Part shown: piece after piece, positions 1 to 13,397 of the stretch
Position numbering within the stretch: the stretch's first letter is position 1
Layout: the number at the start of each line of letters is the position of its first letter
From: Agromyces cerinus
Lineage (GTDB): Bacteria; Actinomycetota; Actinomycetes; Actinomycetales; Microbacteriaceae
Reading direction: 5' to 3'
Assembly (NCBI RefSeq): GCF_016907835.1
Contig: NZ_JAFBCT010000001.1
Span: 3,410,001-3,474,000 of the forward strand
Length of the DNA stretch: 64,000 nt
Notes under the pieces: generated by a model
Database searches by the model: none
Seen by the model: the letters and a program-made list of their open reading frames with translations, nothing else
Told to the model about the DNA's origin: nothing
Position numbers and translations under genes: made by a program

Positions 1-127
1 GGAACCACGTCGGCCCGATCCCGTGATCGAACGGTCTCGACCGGATCGGCCGCTGCTCCACCCGCACCACCCGCACGACCCGCACCACCACAACACACAA
101 CACACAACACACATCGAAGGAATCACC

Positions 128-379
128 GTGAATACGAGCACCATCTCCGCCGGCCGCACCGCACAGGTGCAGACCGTCACGCTTCGCGCCGACGCGCGAC
201 AGCTCAGCGATCGCGTCGCACGCCGTGCCGCCCACGCGCTCCTCTCCTGGAGCCGCCGGCGCGACGAGCAGCGCACGCACTCGGCGACCGCCGAGCGCCG
301 CAGGAACGAACACGCCGCAGCCCGCCTGCAGGCCGACGAGTTCCGGCGCATCACCCTGATCGCACAGCCGCTGATCTGA
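128..379 (+). CDS. Small basic protein of unknown function
   Basis: An 83-residue protein that I do not recognise. The GTG start at 128 is chosen because a purine-rich GAAGGA lies 7 bases upstream; the open frame runs further 5' but has no better ribosome site. The middle (about residues 20-70) is very rich in Arg, Ala and Glu and should be helical; there is no signal peptide, membrane segment or Cys pair. Short Arg-rich proteins like this are common in Microbacteriaceae, but no function can be given. The leader upstream (about 90-113) is a run of CA/ACA dinucleotides. Confidence 0.55.
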   Translation: MNTSTISAGRTAQVQTVTLRADARQLSDRVARRAAHALLSWSRRRDEQRTHSATAERRRNEHAAARLQADEFRRITLIAQPLI

Positions 380-579
380 GCGACCATGCGCAACATCGAC
401 ACCACGACACCAGCCAGGCCCCCGCAGGTCGGCATCGCGACAGGCGCGACGATGCCGACCCGCGGGGAGCTCGGCCACCCGCGGCCGTGTCGCGAACGGT
501 TCGGCCTCGACGGTCGGAACGTCGGCGACACGGCCGCGGGTGCGTCTCCCGCACGCTCAACGCGGTTCGGCGCCCGCTC

Positions 580-1029
580 CTACTCCCGACCCGAAGGCGG
601 CACACCATCGGCCGGCTCGGCCGCATTCAGCCGCAGTGCGATGTCGAGCAGGCTCACGCGCTTCAGGCGCGGCACCTCGTCGAGCGCGAACCAGCGCGCC
701 TCGTCGCTCGAGCCGTCGACCTCGTTGCGGAGCTCACCGCCGACCACGCTCGCCCGATAGACGACGCGCATCGCGTAGAGCGGCGCGGCCCCCGAGTGAC
801 GCTTCGACGTCGGCACCACCATGGTGTCGATGCCGAGCAGACGGTCGACGGATGCCTCGTACCCCGTCTCCTCGAAGATCTCCCGCCGAGCCGCCACCAC
901 CGGGTGCTCGGCGCCCTCGATGCCGCCGCCGGGCAATGTCCAGCCGGAGCGGCCGTGCTCGTTCCAGTGCGAGAGCAGAATCCGGCCCTCGCGGATGATG
1001 ACCCCGTACGCAGCGATGCGGATGTCCAT
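580..1029 (-). CDS. NUDIX hydrolase
   Basis: Predicted 149-residue Nudix pyrophosphohydrolase, a family that cleaves nucleoside diphosphates linked to another group (damaged dNTPs, NADH, ADP-sugars). The Nudix box sits at roughly residues 36-60 and includes GGGIEGAE and REIFEETG, giving the Glu residues that bind the metal. The N-terminus reads as a typical beta strand (AAYGVIIREGRILLSHW). The ATG at 1029 is used; a GTG two codons upstream is possible. The gene is divergent from the DUF1801 gene at 1108, with about 78 bases between them for both promoters. The substrate cannot be read from the sequence. Confidence 0.85.
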   Translation of the reverse strand: MDIRIAAYGVIIREGRILLSHWNEHGRSGWTLPGGGIEGAEHPVVAARREIFEETGYEASVDRLLGIDTMVVPTSKRHSGAAPLYAMRVVYRASVVGGELRNEVDGSSDEARWFALDEVPRLKRVSLLDIALRLNAAEPADGVPPSGRE

Positions 1030-1107
1030 CAGCACACTGTAGCGGGGGCATCGACGCGCCCGCCCGGCGCCGCTATGGTCGAGGCACCGAACGAACGGAG
1101 CGTCACG

Positions 1108-1509
1108 ATGGCCGAGGCGTCGAACCTGATCGCTGCGTCACCCGAAGTCGATCGGTATCTGGGCGGCCTGCCCTCTGATCTCGCAGACACGCTCGCGCGG
1201 CTCCGAGACGGCATCCGCGGTGTCGCGCCTGCTGGCGCCGTGGAGAACATCAAGTGGAACGGCCCGAACTACGCGCTCGACGGCGTCGATCGGGTGACGG
1301 TCGGCACCGACCCGCGTGGAAAGGTGCGCATCGTGATGCACCGAGGCGTGAAGATCGTCGATTCCGAGGGGTTCAGCTTCGACGACGACACCGGGCTCGT
1401 GCGCTGGGCGGCGGCCGACCGCGGAGTGATCGCCCTCGACCCAGCCGAGATCGACGCGCATCGCGACGAGATCGTCGCGCTCATCGAACGCTGGTTGCGG
1501 CTGGTGTGA
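1108..1509 (+). CDS. DUF1801 family protein
   Basis: A 133-residue soluble protein with the DUF1801 (YdhG-like) signature: an N-terminal helix around EVDRYLGGLP, a central VENIKWNGPNYALDG segment near residues 45-60 and a C-terminal helical tail ending in IERWLRLV. Members are small single-domain proteins of uncertain function, often annotated as iron-chaperone-like, which I cannot confirm here. The ATG at 1108 is preceded by a GGAG at 1097-1100. The open frame continues far upstream, but that part overlaps the opposite-strand Nudix gene and lacks family similarity. Confidence 0.7.
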   Translation: MAEASNLIAASPEVDRYLGGLPSDLADTLARLRDGIRGVAPAGAVENIKWNGPNYALDGVDRVTVGTDPRGKVRIVMHRGVKIVDSEGFSFDDDTGLVRWAAADRGVIALDPAEIDAHRDEIVALIERWLRLV

Positions 1510-1582
1510 GACGCGGCGATGAGCGCAGCGGGCACGTCACCTCAGTAGGCTCCTGGTGAATCCGCAGCGTGAGGAGTACTTC

Positions 1583-1930
1583 GTGATCCGACCGGTCGCG
1601 TTCACCGTGCTCGGCGATTGGTCGCCGGCAACCTACATCAACGAGTTCGTGTGGGTCGCCTTCGCGGAACGACTGGTTGCGACCGGTGAGCGCCACGGTC
1701 CCGACAATTTCGCGAACATCTGTGCCGCCGAAGAGTTCCTCGGGACATGGTCCCTGCGTCTGGTCGAGCGCGACTGGGAGTGGATGGCGCCGATCATCGG
1801 GCGCCTCGCGAACGGAGATGACCCTCTGCAGGTGGAGGCGCAGGCGCTGGCGGAGTATTCGCGGATGCACGACGGGCGGACGCCGCTGATGCGCGACTGG
1901 GAACTTGATCCGGACCGATACCGGGCGTGA
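1583..1930 (+). CDS. Hypothetical acidic protein
   Basis: A 115-residue acidic cytoplasmic protein with many Trp and Glu residues (WEWMAPIIG in the middle, DWELDPDRYRA at the C-terminus). I do not recognise the family. The GTG at 1583 is preferred because GAGGAG lies 6 bases upstream; an earlier GTG at 1556 would add nine residues without a ribosome site. The gene stops directly before the tRNA-derived repeat that begins at 1931, so its 3' end marks the edge of the tRNA-linked islet. Confidence 0.5.
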   Translation: MIRPVAFTVLGDWSPATYINEFVWVAFAERLVATGERHGPDNFANICAAEEFLGTWSLRLVERDWEWMAPIIGRLANGDDPLQVEAQALAEYSRMHDGRTPLMRDWELDPDRYRA

Positions 1931-1971
1931 TGTGGAGCCGAGGAGATTCGAACTCCTGACATCCTGCTTGC
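1931..1971 (-). repeat. Direct repeat copy 1: 3' half of tRNA-Ala (att-like)
   Basis: Forty-one bases that match positions 2479-2519, the 3' half of the intact tRNA-Ala, with one mismatch at the tenth base. The copy covers the end of the anticodon loop, the variable region, the whole T arm and the 3' acceptor strand. Integrases that use tRNA genes as attachment sites typically leave such a duplication at the far end of the inserted DNA. This is therefore a candidate attachment-site remnant for the ~0.5-kb islet between the two copies; no integrase gene remains. Confidence 0.6.
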
Positions 1972-2001
1972 GCCGTCCAGCGCGCCACTGCGCTACGGGC
2001 C
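1933..2001 (-). pseudogene. tRNA-like remnant (chimeric, non-functional)
   Basis: Read on the minus strand this looks like a broken tRNA. The T arm (AGGAG TTCGAAT CTCCT) and the 3' acceptor strand are those of tRNA-Ala. The 5' part contains a D-arm-like GTAGCGCAGTGGCGCGC. The 5' end (GGCCCG) cannot pair with the 3' GGCTCC, and the region that should form the anticodon arm does not fold, so a working tRNA is unlikely. It may be a hybrid of two tRNA genes or simply the recombination scar described under the direct repeat. Confidence 0.45.
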
Positions 2002-2370
2002 GGGCGCACGGATGAGTTCTGCACGCGCGCTCTCAAGGTCAACGAGGCTGCGCTCCTGCTCGGCTCGGACATGCGGGTGAATCTTGTCCGAGGAGATGAT
2101 CCGTTGGGTCACACCGATAGCAGCGCTGACCTGGGTCAGCACGAACGCGAGATCCGCGTCGTCCAATCGGAGAGCGAACGTCGCAGTCCGTGGCGGCCAG
2201 CCGGCTGGACCCTCCCCACGGAGCGGGTGCGTCGCATTCAGTGCCCACCCCCGTTCGCGGAGGGACTCCGCGTGCGCGATGGCCTCGCCATCGCCGCCCG
2301 ACTGAAGCGCACTCGAGATGGCATTGTCGAGGACAGCGTCGATGACGAGCCACGCTCCAACAGACATCAT
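1993..2370 (-). CDS. Hypothetical protein inside the tRNA-flanked islet
   Basis: A 125-residue protein with no recognised family. It starts MMSVGAWLVIDAVLDN, a mildly hydrophobic helix, then has a Gly-Asp stretch, a beta-like segment (TATFALRLDDADLAF) and a helical Glu/Arg-rich C-terminus. The reading frame is open further upstream, through the tRNA-Ala gene, but that extension is a translation of the tRNA and is not real. The stop codon falls within the D-arm-like part of the tRNA remnant. It is the only cargo gene between the two tRNA-derived repeats. Confidence 0.5.
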   Translation of the reverse strand: MMSVGAWLVIDAVLDNAISSALQSGGDGEAIAHAESLRERGWALNATHPLRGEGPAGWPPRTATFALRLDDADLAFVLTQVSAAIGVTQRIISSDKIHPHVRAEQERSLVDLESARAELIRAPGP

Positions 2371-2478
2371 CGGATCGAGGTTAGCAATACGCCCGAGTCC
2401 CGGGGTTGTCCGTTGGGCTCGAGAGATGAAGAACGCCCGAACTCCGCGGTCGTGCGCGAGATTCCGGCGTTCGGGAAC

Positions 2479-2519
2479 TGTGGAGCCTAGGAGATTCGAA
2501 CTCCTGACATCCTGCTTGC
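2479..2519 (-). repeat. Direct repeat copy 2: 3' half of the intact tRNA-Ala
   Basis: This copy lies within the intact tRNA-Ala gene and is matched by positions 1931-1971 in the same orientation, 548 bp away. Because the tRNA is complete on this side, any insertion would have kept the gene functional, as usual for tRNA-targeted elements. Confidence 0.6.
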
Positions 2520-2553
2520 AAAGCAGGCGCTCTACCAACTGAGCTAAGGCCCC
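2481..2553 (-). tRNA. tRNA-Ala (anticodon TGC)
   Basis: A 73-base tRNA without encoded CCA. The acceptor stem GGGGCCT/AGGCTCC pairs (one G-U), the D arm is GCTCAGTTGGTAGAGC, the anticodon stem is CCTGC/GCAGG around loop TTTGCAA (anticodon TGC), and the T arm is AGGAG TTCGAAT CTCCT. It sits with tRNA-Ile next to the gyrase genes, the arrangement seen near the origin in many Actinobacteria. Confidence 0.97.
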
Positions 2554-2598
2554 GAGCGAATGCCGAGGCATCCGTTCTTCATATTGAATTGTTCACAG

Positions 2599-2672
2599 TG
2601 GGGATACGAGGACTTGAACCTCGGACCTCTTCGTTATCAGCGAAGCGCTCTAACCGCCTGAGCTATATCCCC
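2599..2672 (-). tRNA. tRNA-Ile (anticodon GAT)
   Basis: A 74-base tRNA with acceptor stem GGGGATA/TATCCCC, D arm GCTCAGGCGGTTAGAGC, anticodon stem CTTCG/CGAAG around CTGATAA (anticodon GAT) and T arm CGAGG TTCAAGT CCTCG. It lies 45 bases upstream of tRNA-Ala on the same strand and is probably cotranscribed with it, downstream of gyrA and the DUF3566 gene. Confidence 0.97.
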
Positions 2673-2737
2673 GAATTTCGGCCAGAGGAAAGACTACCGG
2701 ACGCGGTGGAAATCTCCGAATCGGGCCGAGGACGGCA

Positions 2738-3142
2738 TCAGTTGTTGGTGAATCCGACGAGGATGCCGCCCGTGATCTTGACACTCAGGTTGTAGAGCAC
2801 GGCGATGATGGCGCCGAGCGCCGTCGTGACCACGAGGTTCAGGAGCGCCGCGACGACCGCGAAGCCCATGACGTTGCCGAGGGACAGGATCGACGTGAGG
2901 TCGCCCCCGGTGCCCGCGACATCCTGCACGAGCTCGTTGATCTTGCCGAAGATGCCGGTCGAGTTCAACACCGTGTAGATGAGGAAGGTGGCGACGATGC
3001 TGACGACCGCGAGGCAGACCGCGACGAGGAACGACAGCTTCACCGCCGACCAGAAGTCGATGTAGACCAGGCGAAGGCGCACCTGCTTGGCAGGGGTCTT
3101 CCGGTTGGACTTGCGGGCCAACTTCTCGGCGACGCTACTCAT
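2738..3142 (-). CDS. DUF3566 domain-containing transmembrane protein
   Basis: A 134-residue membrane protein of the actinobacterial DUF3566 family, almost always found just downstream of gyrA. A basic N-terminus (residues 1-24) is followed by the family motif VRLRLVYIDFWSAVKLSF, a first membrane helix at about 33-57, an extracytoplasmic loop that includes ELVQDVAGTGGDLTS, and a second helix at about 88-115. It begins six bases after the gyrA stop codon, so it is very likely cotranscribed with gyrB-gyrA. The function is unknown; the conserved linkage suggests a role tied to gyrase or to the membrane near the origin, which is inference only. Confidence 0.9.
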   Translation of the reverse strand: MSSVAEKLARKSNRKTPAKQVRLRLVYIDFWSAVKLSFLVAVCLAVVSIVATFLIYTVLNSTGIFGKINELVQDVAGTGGDLTSILSLGNVMGFAVVAALLNLVVTTALGAIIAVLYNLSVKITGGILVGFTNN

Positions 3143-3148
3143 GTAGGG

Positions 3149-7877
<4,729 letters not shown>

Positions 7878-8352
7878 CTAGCCGTAGGTATCGCGCGGAC
7901 CACGCCCTGGAACCGATCTGGGACCCTTTTTCCAGGTGGGGGCATCCGGCCCCTGAAAGCGGATCGTGTCGACGCCGGCTCCGGGGAATCGCGTGGTGAT
8001 CTCGGTGACCAGTTGCGTACGCATCATGCGGAGCTGCGTGGCCCATGCCGTCGACTCGCAGCGCACCTGCAGCACGCCGCCCTCGATCGCGATCGGCTCG
8101 GTGTGCCGCGCAGTCTCCTCACCGGCGATCTCGGCCCATGACGCGAGCACGTCGTGCTGCGACAACGGTCCGCTCCAGCCGAGCTGCGCACTGAGGGAGT
8201 CGATGGTGTCGCCGAGCGGCTTCGGGTCGCGACCGGGACTGAACGGCTCGCTGCCGGATGCCTCGCGAGTGCGGACCCGGCCCGGGCGCCCGGTGCGCGT
8301 GCGAGGCTCGCCGCCGAAGATCTCGCGGAAGTGCTGGTAGACGCGGGAGGCC

Positions 8353-8360
<8 letters not shown>
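7878..8360 (-). CDS. DciA/DUF721 family protein (predicted helicase-operating protein)
   Basis: A 160-residue DUF721 protein. Members between recF and gyrB in Actinobacteria are related to DciA, which assists loading of the DnaB replicative helicase in bacteria that lack DnaC or DnaI; the extension to this gene is by family. The core from about residue 50 to 145 carries WSGPLSQHDVLASWAEIAGEE and GGVLQVRCESTAWATQLR, typical of the family. The N-terminus is basic and probably disordered. The start overlaps the end of recF by 8 bases, so the two are translationally coupled. Confidence 0.85.
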
Positions 8361-9636
<1,276 letters not shown>

Positions 9637-9745
9637 GCTGGGCTCCCTTCAGCAGCGGGGCATCCGGATGCCCCGGAGCCGACGGATTCGCAATTGACCA
9701 CGCTACCCCGCACCGCCGACGACGGGCCCGGCCCGTGACGACGGA

Positions 9746-10894
9746 CTAGCGGAGCAGCAGGTTCGGCTGCAGCAGGTAGCGGTAGCTGTCGGCGCCGGCC
9801 TGCTCGCGCGAGGACTGGCTGGTGATGAGCACGGGGCCCGGCTTGTTGGGGTTCTCGGTCTTCGTGAACGAGACGCGCACGAACTCCGAGTGCACGGCGC
9901 CGAGGCCGTCGAGCAGGAACTGCGGCTTCAGCGAGACGACGGTGTCGTCGCCCGTGAGGATCGCGTCGATCGATTCGGAGGCCTGGGCCTGCTCGCTGCC
10001 GATCGCCTCGAGGGTGAGGCCGTCGGCCGTGAAGCTGTAGCGAAGTGCGGCCTCGCGCTCGAGCACGAGGGCGACACGGCGGGTCGCCTCGATGAGCTCA
10101 GCCGTGTTGACCACCGCGTAGTTGTCGACCGTCTCGGGGAAGAGCCGGCGCACCGGCGGGAAGTTGCCCTTGATGAGCAGTGACGTGACGGTCTTCTTCT
10201 CGGCGCTGAAGGCGATGAGCTCGCGGTCGTCGCGGCTCGTGATCGAGACCGAGATCGTGCCGGAGTGGCCGAAGGTCTTGCCGACCTCCTGCAGGGTGCG
10301 CGCCGGCACGAGTGCCGTGACGGATTCCTCGCTCGCGACGCCCCCGCCGTCCCAGTCGAGTTCGCGCACGGCGACGCGGTAGCGGTCGGTGGCGACGAGG
10401 CTGAGGTTGTTCTCGCGCACCTCGAGCTGCACGCCGGTGATCACGGGGGTGACGTCGTCGCGCGATGCGGCGACGGCGACCTGCGCGACGGCCGCGGCGA
10501 ACTCCTCAGCCGGAACGACGCCCGACTGCTCGCCGATCTCGGGAATGGAGGGGTACTCCTCGACCGGCATCGACAGCAGGGTGAAGCTCGCCGAGCCGCA
10601 GCTCACCGAGATGCGGCTCTCTTCGGTCGACACGCGCACGGGAGCGTTCGGCAGGCGGCCGGCGATCTCGGCGAGGAGTCGGCCGGAGACGAGCACGGTG
10701 CCGGGCTCCTCGACGTCGGCCTGGATCTCGGTCTGCGAGGAGACCTCGTAGTCGAACGAGGAGAGCACGAGGCCGTCGTCGTTCGCCTGGATCAACACGC
10801 CCGAGAGGATCGGCAGCGTGGTGCGCTGAGGCAGCAGTTTGACGGCGAAGGAAACGGCCTCACTGAAGACGTCGCGGTTGACCTGGAACTTCAC
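9746..10894 (-). CDS. dnaN: DNA polymerase III sliding clamp (beta subunit)
   Basis: The beta clamp, a ring-shaped dimer that tethers DNA polymerase III to DNA. The GTG at 10894 begins the conserved KFQVNRDVFSEAVSFAVKLL and is preceded by CGGGAG; it yields 382 residues, the expected size for three clamp domains. The first domain contains RTTLPILSGVLIQA, and the C-terminus ends in a short hydrophobic stretch (PNLLLR) at the protein-binding cleft. The frame stays open another 324 bases upstream into oriC, but that part has no clamp similarity and lies within the DnaA-box region. Confidence 0.97.
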   Translation of the reverse strand: MKFQVNRDVFSEAVSFAVKLLPQRTTLPILSGVLIQANDDGLVLSSFDYEVSSQTEIQADVEEPGTVLVSGRLLAEIAGRLPNAPVRVSTEESRISVSCGSASFTLLSMPVEEYPSIPEIGEQSGVVPAEEFAAAVAQVAVAASRDDVTPVITGVQLEVRENNLSLVATDRYRVAVRELDWDGGGVASEESVTALVPARTLQEVGKTFGHSGTISVSITSRDDRELIAFSAEKKTVTSLLIKGNFPPVRRLFPETVDNYAVVNTAELIEATRRVALVLEREAALRYSFTADGLTLEAIGSEQAQASESIDAILTGDDTVVSLKPQFLLDGLGAVHSEFVRVSFTKTENPNKPGPVLITSQSSREQAGADSYRYLLQPNLLLR

Positions 10895-11401
10895 GGTACT
10901 CCCGTCGTGGATGTCGCTGGGTGGCTCCCATGCTATCCGCACAGTTCCCTCCGACGAGGGCGAATCGAGCACGAACCGCTCGTGGAGACCGCCGCTCGAG
11001 GCGCGCCGATTCACAAGGTTGTGGGAATCCCCACTTAAACCCTTAACTCTTAACAGTGTTAACCGCTGTGGAAACTGTGGATGGTGTTCGGAGACCCGCG
11101 GAACCGTGCCGATCCGGAGGCATCCGATCTGTGCACAGTGTGTGGGTTCGTGAGCGGATGCCTCGCTCCGATGCCGAACGCATGACACTGTTCTGCACAG
11201 GCGAGCACCCTGTCTCAACAGGCGCTGGGCGGTTGCTCGTTAACAATCCACAGGTTCTCCACAACTGTGGGAATCGGGCGTCGGAGGCCTGCAGAGGGCC
11301 TGCAGAGCTCGATTCCGACCGTTTTCGAGCGCGCCGAACACCCCTGTGCTGGTTGAGCCTGTCGAAACCTGAGCCGGTCGGAACCGAGCATGCGGCCGGC
11401 C
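10895..11401. promoter_or_regulatory. oriC: Chromosome replication origin (oriC) region between dnaN and dnaA
   Basis: A 507-base gene-free gap between dnaN and dnaA, the usual place for actinobacterial oriC. DnaA-box-like sequences include TTCTCCACA (11255-11263), CAATCCACA (11244-11252), and on the other strand TGTGGAAAC (11067-11075), TGTGGATGG (11076-11084), TGTGGGAAT (11266-11274) and TTGTGGGAA (11019-11027). None is a perfect TTATCCACA, but the clustering is clear. The A+T-rich stretch at about 11030-11063, with repeated TTAA and a GTTAAC, is the best candidate for the duplex-unwinding element; a second GTTAAC is at 11239-11244. Confidence 0.8.
11351..11369. repeat. GGTTGAGCCTGTCGAAACC intergenic motif in the oriC gap
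   Basis: A 19-base motif that I recognise as a common dispersed intergenic element in Microbacteriaceae genomes (from memory, not checked here). Only one copy is seen in the window. It lies on the dnaA side of the DnaA-box cluster, just downstream of the dnaA stop codon. Confidence 0.4.
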
Positions 11402-12823
11402 TCAGCGGTAGCGGCTGACCTGCTTGATGCGTGCGGTGAGCTCGGTGACCTGGTTGTAGATCGAGCGTCGCTCCTTCATGAGCTCCGAGATCTTCTTGTT
11501 CGCGTACATCACGGTGGTGTGATCGCGATTGCCGAACAACTGGCCGATCTTCGGCAGTGACAGGCTCGTCAGCTCGCGGCAGAGGTACATCGCGATCTGA
11601 CGCGCAGTGGCGACCGCCTGCGATCGGCTCGAACCGTAGAGGTCGTCGACGGTCAGCTTGAAGTAGTCGGCGGTCGCGGTGATGATGTCCACCGGCGAGA
11701 CGACGTTGTCCGAGTCATCCGTGATGAGGTCCTTCAACACCGTCTGCACGAGCGGCATGTCGACCGGTGTGCGATTGAGGCTCGCGAAGGCGGTGACGCG
11801 GATGAGCGTGCCCTCGAGCTCGCGGATGTTGCTCGACACCTTCGACGCCATGTATTCGAGGATGTCGTCGGGCACCTGGAGCCGCTCGGACTGCGCCTTC
11901 TTGCGGAGGATGGCGATGCGCGTCTCGAGGTCCGGCGCCTGCACGTCGGTGATGAGGCCCCACTCGAAGCGACTGCGCATGCGGTCCTCGAACCCCGTGA
12001 GGTGCTTCGGCGGCACATCGCTCGTGATCACGACCTGCTTGTTGTGGTCGTGCAGCGTGTTGAAGGTGTGGAAGAACGCCTCCTGCGTCTCCGCCTTGCC
12101 CTGCAGGAACTGGATGTCGTCGATCAGCAGGATGTCGATGTTGCGGTAGCGCTGCTGGAAGAGGGAACCGCGGTTGTTGGCGATCGAGTTGATGAAGTCG
12201 TTCGTGAATTCCTCGGAACTCACGTAGCGCACGCGGATGCCGGGGTACAGGCTCATCGCGTAGTGGCCGATGGCGTGGAGCAGGTGGGTCTTGCCGAGCC
12301 CGGAGTCGCCGTAGATGAAGAGGGGGTTGTACGCCTTCGCCGGTGCTTCGGCGACGGCGACCGCGGCCGCGTGCGCGAAGCGGTTCGACTGGCCGATGAC
12401 GAAGCTCTCGAACGCGTACTTCGGGTTCAGCCTCGTGTCACGCGAAGCGACGGGGCTCGTGTTCTCGAAGACCGACTGCGGCGACGCCGGCAATTCGACC
12501 GGATCGATCGCCTCGTCGACGAACGGAGACAGCGGCTCGGAGGCCCTCGCCTCCTCGAGCTCGGGATTGACGACGACATAGAAGGAGGTCACGGGCGAGG
12601 GCGCCTCGACCACGCTCATCGCCGACAGCAACGAGACTCGCATGCGCTGGTTGAGCATGCTCGCGGTGAAGTCGTTCGGCACCTCCAGATAGAAGGTGCC
12701 CGCCGCGATGCCCTTGGGTTCGACCAGGTTCAGGAATCCCTGGAGCATCGGGGTGATCGCGTCGTCGTCTGACAGCCGATCGAGGATCGTCGCCCACGTA
12801 TCCGTGATGGGCTGCTCTGTCAT
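11402..12823 (-). CDS. dnaA: Chromosomal replication initiator protein DnaA
   Basis: DnaA binds DnaA boxes at oriC as an ATP-bound oligomer and melts the origin. The 473-residue protein has domain I (residues 1-85), a short acidic linker (about 90-125), the AAA+ domain with Walker A YGDSGLGKTHLLHAIG (about 171-186) and Walker B ILLIDDIQFLQ (about 235), and the domain IV helix-turn-helix with the DnaA signature GNRDHTTVMYA near the C-terminus. The ATG at 12823 is preceded by GGGGAA; an in-frame ATG four codons upstream lacks this. The likely promoter is at 12990-13018, with DnaA boxes beside it. Confidence 0.98.
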   Translation of the reverse strand: MTEQPITDTWATILDRLSDDDAITPMLQGFLNLVEPKGIAAGTFYLEVPNDFTASMLNQRMRVSLLSAMSVVEAPSPVTSFYVVVNPELEEARASEPLSPFVDEAIDPVELPASPQSVFENTSPVASRDTRLNPKYAFESFVIGQSNRFAHAAAVAVAEAPAKAYNPLFIYGDSGLGKTHLLHAIGHYAMSLYPGIRVRYVSSEEFTNDFINSIANNRGSLFQQRYRNIDILLIDDIQFLQGKAETQEAFFHTFNTLHDHNKQVVITSDVPPKHLTGFEDRMRSRFEWGLITDVQAPDLETRIAILRKKAQSERLQVPDDILEYMASKVSSNIRELEGTLIRVTAFASLNRTPVDMPLVQTVLKDLITDDSDNVVSPVDIITATADYFKLTVDDLYGSSRSQAVATARQIAMYLCRELTSLSLPKIGQLFGNRDHTTVMYANKKISELMKERRSIYNQVTELTARIKQVSRYR

Positions 12824-12989
12824 CGTTCCCCGCATTCATTCGGTAGCCATCGTCTGGCCGCTCATCGATCCCCCGATCGACGGAGCAAGCGGCGCGAGGC
12901 GCATGTTCTCTGCGTTGTCCACGGCCTGTGGGGAGATTTCGGAAGAAGCCCGAGAATCCGCGCACCAAGCTGGGGATAACTGGTGTCAA

Positions 12990-13018
12990 ACGCTATCCGA
13001 GGAAGGCGCTCCCGACAA
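12990..13018 (-). promoter_or_regulatory. Candidate dnaA promoter
   Basis: On the minus strand TTGTCG (13018-13013) and TAGCGT (12995-12990) are separated by 17 bases, a good sigma-70-type arrangement. The near-perfect DnaA box TTATCCCCA at 12979-12971 lies just downstream, where bound DnaA could repress transcription. Confidence 0.45.
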
Positions 13019-13126
13019 ATGCCGATTGAGGGATTCGACAGAGCCGGCGTGTCATTCCACAGGCGATCCTGAGGTTCGAGCGATACTGTCTCTTTTGGAC
13101 TGCGGCCGCATCGATCTCGGTTCGGT

Positions 13127-13155
13127 TTGACCCCGAGCCCTCGAGGCCGTAGTTT
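13127..13155 (+). promoter_or_regulatory. Candidate rpmH-rnpA-yidD promoter
   Basis: TTGACC (13127-13132) and TAGTTT (13150-13155) are separated by 17 bases, about 100 bases before the rpmH start. The -10 region is followed by TAAT, giving a short A+T-rich patch in otherwise GC-rich DNA. Confidence 0.5.
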
Positions 13156-13252
13156 TAATCAGTTGACCCCAGCCCGTCACGGGCACCCAGTTTTCCCGCC
13201 ACCACGCAACCAGCGAATTTCGGCGAGGAGATCCGAACGCCGGAGAAGAAGA

Positions 13253-13390
13253 ATGAGCAAGCGTACTTTCCAGCCGAACAACCGTCGTCGCGCCAAGAAG
13301 CACGGCTTCCGCCTTCGCATGCGCACCCGCGCTGGCCGTGCCATCCTGTCGGCACGCCGCAGCAAGGGTCGCACCGAGCTCTCCGCGTAG
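13253..13390 (+). CDS. rpmH: 50S ribosomal protein L34 (bL34)
   Basis: A 45-residue, strongly basic ribosomal protein of the large subunit. It starts [20 protein letters not shown] and ends RTELSA, the standard L34 layout. The ATG at 13253 follows GGAGAAGAAG. L34 is the classic neighbour of dnaA on the divergent side, and rnpA begins eight bases after its stop. Confidence 0.98.
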   Translation: MSKRTFQPNNRRRAKKHGFRLRMRTRAGRAILSARRSKGRTELSA

Positions 13391-13397
13391 TTCTTCG

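Larger units (their letters stand above)
12824..13252. promoter_or_regulatory. Divergent dnaA/rpmH control region with DnaA boxes
   Basis: A 429-base gap with no gene. It carries TTGTCCACG at 12915-12923 (one base from the actinobacterial box TTGTCCACA), TGGGGATAA at 12971-12979 (one base from the reverse box), ATTCCACAG around 13055, a candidate dnaA promoter at 12990-13018 on the minus strand and a candidate rpmH promoter at 13127-13155 on the plus strand. DnaA boxes next to the dnaA promoter suggest autoregulation and perhaps a second origin module. Confidence 0.6.

Noticed and set aside
386-760. Open frames on the plus strand between the first gene and the Nudix gene
   Set aside because: They overlap the Nudix gene antisense, have no ribosome site and are low-complexity Arg/Ser/Thr-rich.
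2371-2571. Upstream extension of the 1993-2370 gene
   Set aside because: The extra codons translate the tRNA-Ala gene itself (LAQLVERLLCK-type product), a familiar artefact.
10895-11218. N-terminal extension of DnaN
   Set aside because: The extra frame lies in the DnaA-box region, lacks clamp similarity, and a good GTG with ribosome site marks the real start at 10894.
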